Assembly: GCA_018262385.1 (NCBI GenBank)
Contig: JAGSPQ010000094.1
Coordinates: 1 to 8,573, forward strand
Length of the DNA stretch: 8,573 nt
DNA from: Myxococcaceae bacterium
GTDB taxonomy: Bacteria; Myxococcota; Myxococcia; Myxococcales; Myxococcaceae
Direction of reading: 5' to 3'
In this document: positions 1-7,299 of the stretch, one piece after another
Numbering within the stretch: position 1 is the first letter of the stretch
Layout of the letters: each line of letters begins with the position of its first letter
The notes under the pieces: model-generated
The model's database searches: none
The model's input: only the letters and a program-made list of their open reading frames with translations
What the model was told of the DNA's origin: nothing
Translations under genes and position numbers: made by a program

Positions 1-48
1 CCCTCGGGCAGTTCGATGGATCGGGTGTTCGTCGGCTCGTTCAGGTAG
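1..48 (+). other. Possible 3' end of a gene entering from the left edge (ambiguous)
   Basis: A plus-strand frame is open from the window edge to a TAG at 46-48 and would end in MDRVFVGSFR. Thirteen of its 15 third codon positions are G or C. It would converge with the htrA gene, leaving 12 bp between stops. The antisense frame (59 down to 1) shares the same third positions and also reads like protein (GYLNEPTNTRSIELPEG). However, it follows a stop at 77-75 and has no ATG, GTG or TTG start inside the window. With only about 50 bases visible I cannot tell which strand is coding, and I assign no function. Confidence 0.25.
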
Positions 49-60
49 CCCAGCGCGGTT

Positions 61-1341
<1,281 letters not shown>

Positions 1342-1370
1342 GACGTAGAGAATCCACTAAGAAGGGGCCC
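1342..1370. promoter_or_regulatory. Very short divergent intergenic region between htrA and the exported-protein gene
   Basis: Only 29 bp separate the two divergent start codons. It contains the ribosome-binding purine run AAGAAGGGG (1359-1367) of the rightward gene. There is no room for two complete promoters. At least one promoter must therefore extend into the opposite coding region, or the two genes must share overlapping promoters. I do not see a convincing -35/-10 pair. Confidence 0.35.
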
Positions 1371-2030
1371 ATGAAAAAGCTCTTCGTCGCGACTGCAATC
1401 CTTTTCGCCGTGCCGGCGCTGGCCCAGGACGAAGACGCAAAGAAAGCGGCCGAGACCTACCTCAACGCCCTGACCGGAAAGGGTGACGAGGCCGGCAAGG
1501 ACCTGCTGTTGGGCGGGGTGACGATGAACGCCCAGCTGTTCTCGCTCGAGAACTGGGAGCTGAAGTCGAAGGACCCGGTCAAGCACGAGGAGGCCGACCT
1601 CGCCCACGCGGTCGGGATGATGACCGACCTCGACAAGGCGGGCCGCAAGGCGCTCACCAAGCTGATGGGCGCCGAGGCGGTGGGCGACGATCTGAAGATG
1701 GTCGAGGTCTCGAAGGAGGAAGCCGAGAAGCTGCTGGCGCCGACCCGGGAGAAGGCGGCCGCGCTGCTCAAGGCCCACCAGCACCTCGCCTACGCCCTGC
1801 GGGTGGGCAAAGAGGTCTACTGGCACCCGAAGAACCCGATGCGGCCGCTGCTGTCGAAGGCCGGCACCTCGGGCAAGTACTGGCTCGAGATCCACCGCTG
1901 GACGGTGCTGAGCAAGGAAGGCCCGGCGAAGACGCCGCGCGAGTGGCCGCTGCGGGTGGTGCGCTTCAAGGCCGGCAAGGTCGACACCGGCTGGAAGGTG
2001 CTGCCGGCCTCTGACTGGAACGCCGAATAG
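1371..2030 (+). CDS. Exported protein of unknown function
   Basis: This is a complete 219-residue protein with a textbook Sec signal peptide: MKK, a hydrophobic core at residues 4-15, and an Ala-Leu-Ala cleavage site before Gln19. No lipobox cysteine is present, so it should be a soluble periplasmic or secreted protein of about 200 residues. The mature part is charged and alanine/lysine-rich. A probable helical stretch lies at about 20-40 (DAKKAAETYLNALTGKGDEA), and Glu/Lys-rich helices lie at about 115-140. The C-terminal third is rich in Trp, Tyr and beta-type sequence (about 145-215, with KEVYWHP, YWLEIHRW and DTGWKVLPASDW). I see no Cys pair, catalytic motif or repeat. The start is supported by AAGAAGGGG just upstream. 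It sits alone on its strand, divergent from htrA and convergent (7-bp gap) with the agmatinase-like gene. The general look recalls small alpha+beta periplasmic ligand-binding or NTF2-like folds, but that is a guess. I do not recognise the family. Confidence 0.88.
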   Translation: MKKLFVATAILFAVPALAQDEDAKKAAETYLNALTGKGDEAGKDLLLGGVTMNAQLFSLENWELKSKDPVKHEEADLAHAVGMMTDLDKAGRKALTKLMGAEAVGDDLKMVEVSKEEAEKLLAPTREKAAALLKAHQHLAYALRVGKEVYWHPKNPMRPLLSKAGTSGKYWLEIHRWTVLSKEGPAKTPREWPLRVVRFKAGKVDTGWKVLPASDWNAE

Positions 2031-2037
2031 CCCCGAC

Positions 2038-3057
2038 TTACGTCTTCAGCATCCAGCCGATCATCTTGTAGAGCAGCCGGGCGGCGACGTTGCCGTCCCA
2101 CTCGCCCTCGGGGCCAGGCGCCACCTCGTTGAGGTCGAAGCCGACGATCTTCTTCCCCGCGCGCGCGATCCCTTCCAGCAGCCCGGTCACCTCGTGGAAC
2201 GACAGGCCCCCCGGCACCGGGGTCCCGGTGTGCGGGCAGAGCGTCGGGTCGAGCCCGTCGATGTCGAACGAGAGGTAGACGTTGTGCGGCAGCACCGAGA
2301 CGAGGTTGTCGACCATCTCGCGCCAGGCCATCCCCCCCAGCTTCGAGCGGGCGAGGTTGGCGTCGAAGAACGTCTCGATCTTCCCGTTGCTGGCTTCGAT
2401 CATCTCGAACTCGGCTTCGCAGAAGTCTCGAATCCCCACCTGCACCAGCTTCTTCACCTCGGGCACCTTCATCACCACGTTGAACATGATCGACGCGTGC
2501 GACCAGGTGAAGCCTTCGTAGGCGTCGCGCAGATCGGCGTGGGCGTCGAGGTGGAGGATCCCCATCTCGGGGTACATCTCGGCGTGGGCCTTGATGCAGC
2601 CGAACGGGGTCGAGTGATCGCCCCCCAGCAGGCCGACCCGCTTGCCTTCGGCGAGCAGCCGCTTGGTCGTCTGGTAGACCCACCCGTTCATCCGCTCGCA
2701 GCGCTCGTTCACCTCGCGCAGGCCGTCGGCGTGATCGCCCTCGCCGCCGCTGGCGATGATCGGGGCCGCCATCCGCTTCGCTTCGTTGTTCCACTGCCGG
2801 ATCTCGGGCGACTCGTCGAGCATCGCGATTCCGACCTCGTACGGGCGGCCGGTGTCGAGATCGAACAGGTCCACCTGGCGGCTGGCCTTCAGCACCGCGC
2901 GCGGCCCGTCGGCGGTGCCGCCGCCGTAGCTGGTGGTGGCCTCGAACGGGACCGGGATCAGCACCACCTTCGCGTCGGCCGGAGTGTTGGGAAGTCCGAA
3001 GATGCCAGAGTCAGCAGGCGCCGCGTTGTCGGGATCGAAGGAGGCCATGGCCTCCAT
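2038..3057 (-). CDS. Agmatinase / ureohydrolase family protein
   Basis: This is a complete 339-residue protein of the arginase/agmatinase/formiminoglutamase superfamily, which uses a binuclear Mn centre to hydrolyse guanidino compounds, usually agmatine to putrescine and urea. All six metal ligands are in place: His148 (GGDHS), Asp171, His173 and Asp175 (DAHADLRD), and Asp265 and Asp267 (FDIDGLDP). The conserved PVPGGLSFHE segment lies at about 280-289. The substrate-loop region reads SHASIM (186-191) rather than the more usual agmatinase HG-type loop, so the true substrate is uncertain. Its ATG abuts the TAG of the upstream oxidoreductase gene, which suggests a shared transcript and coupled translation. 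A second in-frame ATG at 3048 (MASFDPD) is an alternative start. GGAGG lies upstream of it but only about 2 nt away, and neither start has an ideal ribosome site. No arginine decarboxylase gene is in view. The family is sure and the agmatinase activity is probable only. Confidence 0.92.
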   Translation of the reverse strand: MEAMASFDPDNAAPADSGIFGLPNTPADAKVVLIPVPFEATTSYGGGTADGPRAVLKASRQVDLFDLDTGRPYEVGIAMLDESPEIRQWNNEAKRMAAPIIASGGEGDHADGLREVNERCERMNGWVYQTTKRLLAEGKRVGLLGGDHSTPFGCIKAHAEMYPEMGILHLDAHADLRDAYEGFTWSHASIMFNVVMKVPEVKKLVQVGIRDFCEAEFEMIEASNGKIETFFDANLARSKLGGMAWREMVDNLVSVLPHNVYLSFDIDGLDPTLCPHTGTPVPGGLSFHEVTGLLEGIARAGKKIVGFDLNEVAPGPEGEWDGNVAARLLYKMIGWMLKT

Positions 3058-4023
3058 CTATAGCGTCACGACCGTCTTTCCGAACGTCTCGTTCGAGGCC
3101 ATCGCCTCGAGCGCGCCCTTCAGCCCGGCCAGCGGCACCTTCGATCCCACGACGGGGGCGATCGTGCCGGCAGCGAAGTACGGCAGCACCTGCGCGGCGA
3201 AGGCCTCGGCGACGGCGATCTTCTCCTCGAGGCTGCGGGCGCGCAGGGTGGTGCCGATGATCCGCAGCCGCCGGCTCAAGATCGTCCGCAGCGACAGCTC
3301 GGCGGTGATCCCGGCGGTGAGCCCGACCAGCATCACCACTCCGCCCGGGGCCATCGCCTCGATCGTCTCGGGCAGGTAGTTGCCCCCCACCAGCTCGAGC
3401 GCGACGTTGGCCTGCACCTGGCCGGCGAAGGAAGGCGCCGCGCCGTCGACGAGCAGGCCGAGGTCGAGGCCGAGCGCCTTCACCCGCTCGAGCTTGGCGG
3501 CGGTGCGGGCGGTGCCGACGGTGCGGGCGCCGACCGCCTTCGCCCACTGGACCGCCGCGGTGCCGACTCCGCTGCCCACCGCGTGGATCAGCACCGTGTG
3601 GCCCTCCCGCATTCCTCCCTGCAGGGTGAGCGCGTCGAAGGCGGTGAGGAATGCCTCGGGAATCGCCGCCGCCTGCTCGAACGACAGCTGCCCGGGGATC
3701 CTCAAGCCCTCGCGCTCGTGGGTGACCAGCTGCTCTGCCCAGGCGCCGCCCGCGACCAGGCCCATCACCCGCTCGCCGACCTGCCAGCGGGTGACCCCCG
3801 CGCCGAGCGACTCGACGACGCCGGCGTACTCCAGCCCCGGAATGTCGGCCGGGACTCCGGGAGGGGCAGGGTAGAGCCCCATCGTCTGCAGCAGATCGGC
3901 GCGGTTGAGCGCGGTCGCGCGGACCTGCACCCGGATCTGCCCCGGCCCCGGCACCGGAGCGAGGACCTCCTCGATCGCCAGCCCGTCGGGGCCGGCGAAC
4001 TCGACCAGCCGCGCCGCCTTCAC
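3058..4023 (-). CDS. NAD(P)H quinone oxidoreductase, PIG3-like medium-chain reductase
   Basis: This is a complete 321-residue zinc-independent medium-chain dehydrogenase/reductase. The N-terminal catalytic domain carries the PIG3-type signature around residues 40-68 (NRADLLQTMGLYPAPPG, then IPGLEYAG). The Rossmann NADP-binding segment is HAVGSGVGTAAVQWAKA (147-163). The C-terminal segment with GTTLRARS (257-264) and the ending NETFGKTVV also fit this family. Members reduce quinones and other activated carbonyl or alkene compounds with NADPH in the cytosol. The catalytic zinc cysteines of alcohol dehydrogenases are absent, as expected. The start is GTG, inside the GTGA that also forms the TGA stop of the kinase-transacylase gene (4-nt overlap). 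A strong GAGGGGG lies just upstream, within the end of that gene. The reading frame stays open far upstream of 4023, but only as an antisense-like shadow of another frame, so it is not used. It is the middle gene of a three-gene minus-strand operon. The physiological substrate is unknown. Confidence 0.93.
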   Translation of the reverse strand: MKAARLVEFAGPDGLAIEEVLAPVPGPGQIRVQVRATALNRADLLQTMGLYPAPPGVPADIPGLEYAGVVESLGAGVTRWQVGERVMGLVAGGAWAEQLVTHEREGLRIPGQLSFEQAAAIPEAFLTAFDALTLQGGMREGHTVLIHAVGSGVGTAAVQWAKAVGARTVGTARTAAKLERVKALGLDLGLLVDGAAPSFAGQVQANVALELVGGNYLPETIEAMAPGGVVMLVGLTAGITAELSLRTILSRRLRIIGTTLRARSLEEKIAVAEAFAAQVLPYFAAGTIAPVVGSKVPLAGLKGALEAMASNETFGKTVVTL

Positions 4024-5822
4024 TGGACCCCCTCGAAGCTGGCGACGCTGTCGTTGTTGAGCCCCGCGCCGTTGGCCTCGTCGGTGTCGAGGTGCATGTC
4101 GAGCGCGTACTGCTCGTTCACCCGCACGATCACGTCGCCGAAGATCGTCTCGCGATCGCCATCGACGCGCACCCGGATCACCGCCTTGTCCGCCACCCCG
4201 AGGCGCTGGGCGTCGGTGGGGTGCATGTGCACGTGGCGCTGGGCGAGGATTACGCCGTGGTCGAGCACCACCGTGCCCTTCGGCCCGCGCAGCGTCAGCC
4301 CCGGAGTGCCGTCCAGCTTGCCCGACTCGCGCAGCGGCGGATTGACCCCCAGCGCGATCGCGTCGGTGCGCGCCAGCTCGACCTGGGTCTCCTTGCGCAG
4401 CGGGTTGATGATCGCCACCCGCTCGAGCTCGCCCTTCGGGCCGACCAGATCGACCGTCTCGCGGCAGACGTACTGCCCCGGCTGGGACACCGGCCGGCGC
4501 TCGGTCAGCTCGTACCCTGCGCCGAACAGCGCGTCGCAGTGGGCCCGGGTCAGGTGGATGTGCCGGACGCTGACCCCGACCGGGATCGAGTGGCCACCCA
4601 CCCGGCGGCGGGCGGCGGTGGGGCCGGCGGTGACCCGCGCGACCTCGCGGGCGATCATCTTCTCTTCGTCGGTGGCGACCACCAGCACCCGGGTCGGCGC
4701 GCGGGCGGTGGCGATGTCGACCACTCCCCCTGAAGCGCGCGCGTTGCAGGCCACGTTCTTCTCGGCGTCGATCACCACCCCCATGTAGACGAGCGCGTCG
4801 CAGACCGCCGCGCGCACCTTGACCGCGTTCTCGCCGATGCCGCCGGTGAAGACGATCGCGTCGGCGCCGCCGAGCACCGCCGCGTAGGCCCCGATGTATT
4901 TCTTCAGCCGGTGGACGAAGATCTCGATCGCCAGCCGCGCGCGCGCGTTGCCTGCCTCGGCGGCCTTCTCGACGTCGCGAAAGTCCGCCGACACCCCCGA
5001 GACGCCCAGCAGCCCCGACTTGCGGTTGAGCGTCTCGTCGACGGTGTCGGGGCTCATCCCCTGGCGGCCGAGCACGATCGCCAGCGCGGGGTCGACGTCG
5101 CCCGAGCGGGTGCCCATCATCAGCCCTTCCAGCGGCGTCATCCCCATCGAGGTGTCGACCGACTTGCCGGCATCGATCGCGCAGACCGACGCGCCGCCGC
5201 CGAGGTGGCAGGTGACCAGCTTCAGCCGCGACAGATCGGTCTTGAGGAACTCGGCCGCGCTGTGGGCCATGAACTGGTGGCTGGGCCCGTGGAAGCCGTA
5301 CCGGCGCACGCCGCGCTCGAGGTACAGCTCGTAGGGCACCGCGTAGACGAACGAGTGCTCGGGCAGCTCGCCGTGGAAGGCGGTGTCGAACACCGCGACG
5401 TGGACTGCTTTGGGCAGCACCGCCTGGGCCGCCTCGATGCCGGCGAGGTTGGCGGGGTTGTGGATCGGCGCGAACTGCGCGCACGCCTTGATGATCTCTT
5501 TGACCTCGGCCGTGATCACGCACGGGTGCACCAGCTTCTCGCCGCCGTGCACCACCCGGTGGCCGACCGCCCGCAGCTCTTCCAGATCCTTGATCGGCCC
5601 GCCGGGCGCGGTCAGCTGCTTCAGCACCACCTCCAGCCCCTGGCCGTAGGTGGCTGCCGAGATCTCGGCCTGCGCTTTCGTCGCCCCGACCTGCCACTTG
5701 TGGAGCGACTTCGGCGAGCCGACCCGCTCGACCACTCCTCCAGCGAGGATCGCCTCGGTGTCCATCTCGTACAGCTGGTACTTGATCGAAGTGCTGCCGG
5801 TGTTGACGACCAGGACTTTCAT
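4020..5822 (-). CDS. Bifunctional acetate/propionate kinase fused to PduL-type phosphotransacylase
   Basis: One uninterrupted 600-residue frame joins two enzymes that are normally separate. Residues 1-398 are a full acetate kinase. It has Asn7/Ser10/Ser12/Lys14 in VNTGSTSIKY, Arg89 in GHRVVHGG, His121 in IHNPAN, Asp146 in FDTAFH and His178 in FHGPSH. It also has Arg239 in GTRSGDVDP, GGIGEN at 327-332 and the DEE motif at 385-387. After a short Ala/Arg/Gly-rich linker (about 399-412), residues 413-600 are a full PduL-type phosphate acyltransferase. This half has His421/His423 (VRHIHLT), Arg476 and Glu482 (PLRKETQVE), His530/His532 (QRHVHMHP) and His577 (DMHLDTDEANGAGL). Their spacing matches the published di-zinc ligands and catalytic arginine of PduL. 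Together the halves should convert acyl-CoA plus phosphate to acyl-phosphate, then to ATP plus acetate or propionate, or run in reverse. The start at 5822 (MKVLVVN) is preferred because AGGA lies 8 nt upstream. An ATG at 5858 opens the same frame but adds 12 residues unlike the family. It is the first gene of the operon with the oxidoreductase and agmatinase-like genes. Confidence 0.93.
   Translation of the reverse strand: MKVLVVNTGSTSIKYQLYEMDTEAILAGGVVERVGSPKSLHKWQVGATKAQAEISAATYGQGLEVVLKQLTAPGGPIKDLEELRAVGHRVVHGGEKLVHPCVITAEVKEIIKACAQFAPIHNPANLAGIEAAQAVLPKAVHVAVFDTAFHGELPEHSFVYAVPYELYLERGVRRYGFHGPSHQFMAHSAAEFLKTDLSRLKLVTCHLGGGASVCAIDAGKSVDTSMGMTPLEGLMMGTRSGDVDPALAIVLGRQGMSPDTVDETLNRKSGLLGVSGVSADFRDVEKAAEAGNARARLAIEIFVHRLKKYIGAYAAVLGGADAIVFTGGIGENAVKVRAAVCDALVYMGVVIDAEKNVACNARASGGVVDIATARAPTRVLVVATDEEKMIAREVARVTAGPTAARRRVGGHSIPVGVSVRHIHLTRAHCDALFGAGYELTERRPVSQPGQYVCRETVDLVGPKGELERVAIINPLRKETQVELARTDAIALGVNPPLRESGKLDGTPGLTLRGPKGTVVLDHGVILAQRHVHMHPTDAQRLGVADKAVIRVRVDGDRETIFGDVIVRVNEQYALDMHLDTDEANGAGLNNDSVASFEGVQ
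4028..4034 (-). promoter_or_regulatory. Ribosome-binding site that sets the GTG start of the quinone oxidoreductase
   Basis: On the minus strand the run GAGGGGG is followed by four bases and then GTG at 4023. It lies within the last codons of the kinase-transacylase gene. It supports the GTG start over the much longer open frame upstream, and fits re-initiation after the overlapping TGA. Confidence 0.6.
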
Positions 5823-5876
5823 CCGTCGCATCCTGCCGTCAGCCTGATCGGTCGGCAACGAGGACGCGCGGCAGTT
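5823..5876. promoter_or_regulatory. Divergent intergenic region between the fusion operon and the aminopeptidase-accD-folC run
   Basis: These 54 bp separate two divergent start codons and must hold or overlap promoters for both transcription units. An inverted pair CTGCCG (5833-5838) and CGGCAG (5869-5874) flanks the region with about 30 bp between arms. With six-base arms in GC-rich DNA this may be chance. I cannot name a -35/-10 pair with confidence. Confidence 0.4.
5831..5835 (-). promoter_or_regulatory. Ribosome-binding site that sets the start of the kinase-transacylase fusion
   Basis: The minus-strand sequence CAGGA lies 8 nt before the ATG at 5822. The in-frame ATG at 5831 would overlap this site, and the ATG at 5858 would add residues unlike acetate kinase N-termini. 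The site therefore favours MKVLVVN as the true N-terminus. Confidence 0.55.
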
Positions 5877-7277
5877 ATGGTCCGCCCCGCCATGAGCTTC
5901 TCCGCCCGCCGCAGTGCCCTGATGAAGTCCCTCGATCGCCCGCTGCTGCTCTTCTCGGGTGGCTTCATTTCACGCAACTACCCGGCGAACAGCTACCCGT
6001 TCCGGGCCGACAGCACCTTCCTCTACCTGTTCGAGTCGCCCGAGCCGAACAGCGCCGCGCTGCTCGACCCCGCCGAGGGGACGGTGACGCTCTTTCTGCC
6101 CGAGCGCACGATCGACGACGCGCTCTGGCACGGAGCCCAGCCGTCCTTCGCGGACGAGCGGGCCCGCCACGGCGTCTCGGCGGTGCTGCCGATCGAAGAG
6201 CTCGAGAAGCAGCTCGAGGGCCGCTCGATCGACTCGCTGGCGATCGCCGACCGCCGCACCAACGCCCGGATGCGCGCGCTCACCAACACCCCGCTGGACT
6301 TCGATGATCCGAACCAGGTCGCCACCCGGCCGGCGGTGCTCGACGCGATCGCGAAGCTGCGGCTGATCAAGGACGCGGACGAGATCGCCCAGATGCGGCG
6401 CACCGCCGCGGTGACGAAGGAAGCCCACGAGTCGGCGATGCGCGCCTCGGTCGCGGGCGTGAAAGAGGAGTTCCTCGCCGGGCTGGTCGAGGGGGCCTTC
6501 GCGCGCCACGGCTGCGTCCCCGCCTACGGCACGATCCTCTCGGTGCGGGGCGAGGTGCTCCACAACCACGCTCACACCCACACCCTGCACAACGGCGACA
6601 TCGTGCTGCTCGACGCGGGCGCCGAGAACGCCTCCGGCTACTGCTCGGACGTCACCCGCAGCTGGCCGGTCGGCGACGGGTTCACCCCCGAAGGCCGTGA
6701 CGTCTACGACATCGTGCTCAAGGCGCAGGAAGCGTCGATTGCGATGGTCCGGCCGGGGGTGCGCTACCGCGAGGTCCACCGCAAGTCGTCGCTGGTGATC
6801 GCCGAGGGCCTGGTGGCGATGGGGTTGATGCGCGGCGCCCCCGAGGCGCTGGTCGAGTCGGGGGCCCACGCGCTGTTCTTCCCCCACGGCGTCGGGCACC
6901 AGCTCGGACTCGACGTGCACGACCTCGAGGCGTTCGGCGATCGGATCCACTACCCGAACGGCCGCACCCGCAGCACCCAGTTCGGCACCCAGTACCTGCG
7001 AATGGACATGGATCTGGTCGAGGGGATGACCTTCACCATCGAGCCGGGGATCTACTTCGTGCCCGCGATCCTGCACTCGCCGAAGTTCCGCGAGCAGTTC
7101 AAGGGGCAGGTGGACTTCGAGCGCGCCGAGAACTTCCTCACCCTCAACAGCGGCCGCGGCTTCGGCGGGATCCGGATCGAGGACGACGTGATGTGCACCG
7201 GCATCGGCGCCGAAGTGCTCACCGCGCTGATTCCGAAGAAGCGCGACGCGGTCGAAGCGCTTGCCGGGGCCGCCTGA
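5877..7277 (+). CDS. Aminopeptidase P family (M24B) metallopeptidase
   Basis: This is a complete 466-residue protein that removes N-terminal residues preceding proline (Xaa-Pro), normally in the cytosol. An aminopeptidase-P N-terminal domain occupies about residues 7-145 (includes YPFRADSTFLYL). The pita-bread catalytic domain covers about 160-450. All five dinuclear-metal ligands are visible: Asp246 (LLDAGAE), Asp258 (CSDVTRSWPV), His341 (HGVGHQLGLDVHD), Glu389 (TIEPGIY) and Glu435 (GIRIEDD). His337 and His348 match the conserved accessory histidines. The length is normal for the family, with a modest extra loop at about 355-380. GAGGA at 5860-5864 sits 12 nt before the first ATG, which is a little far. 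An ATG at 5892 (MSFSARR) is the alternative start, giving 461 residues, but it has no ribosome site. The long open frame upstream of 5877 is antisense to the kinase gene and is not part of it. Position suggests co-transcription with accD. Confidence 0.94.
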   Translation: MVRPAMSFSARRSALMKSLDRPLLLFSGGFISRNYPANSYPFRADSTFLYLFESPEPNSAALLDPAEGTVTLFLPERTIDDALWHGAQPSFADERARHGVSAVLPIEELEKQLEGRSIDSLAIADRRTNARMRALTNTPLDFDDPNQVATRPAVLDAIAKLRLIKDADEIAQMRRTAAVTKEAHESAMRASVAGVKEEFLAGLVEGAFARHGCVPAYGTILSVRGEVLHNHAHTHTLHNGDIVLLDAGAENASGYCSDVTRSWPVGDGFTPEGRDVYDIVLKAQEASIAMVRPGVRYREVHRKSSLVIAEGLVAMGLMRGAPEALVESGAHALFFPHGVGHQLGLDVHDLEAFGDRIHYPNGRTRSTQFGTQYLRMDMDLVEGMTFTIEPGIYFVPAILHSPKFREQFKGQVDFERAENFLTLNSGRGFGGIRIEDDVMCTGIGAEVLTALIPKKRDAVEALAGAA

Positions 7278-7299
7278 CCACGGTACGAGCGCCACTCGA

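Noticed and set aside
2028..2045. Possible bidirectional terminator between the convergent genes
   Set aside because: Only 7 bp separate the stops, and I see no GC-rich hairpin followed by a T run on either strand.
2194..3063. A 289-codon plus-strand open frame opposite the agmatinase-like gene
   Set aside because: It is an antisense shadow with His/Arg/Val-rich composition and no motif, while the minus strand encodes a complete metalloenzyme.
4024..5697. Apparent N-terminal extension of the oxidoreductase frame through the kinase-transacylase gene
   Set aside because: It is an out-of-frame, Arg/Gly/Ala-rich reading of the fusion gene. The family N-terminus begins exactly at the GTG at 4023, with a good ribosome site.
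4020..5822. Idea that the window holds a bacterial microcompartment locus because of the PduL domain
   Set aside because: There is no shell protein, aldehyde dehydrogenase or signature enzyme nearby, and PduL has no free N-terminal targeting peptide.
4911..5876. A 322-codon in-frame extension upstream of the aminopeptidase start
   Set aside because: It runs antisense through the acetate kinase domain, has low-complexity composition and no domain, so the gene begins at 5877 or 5892.
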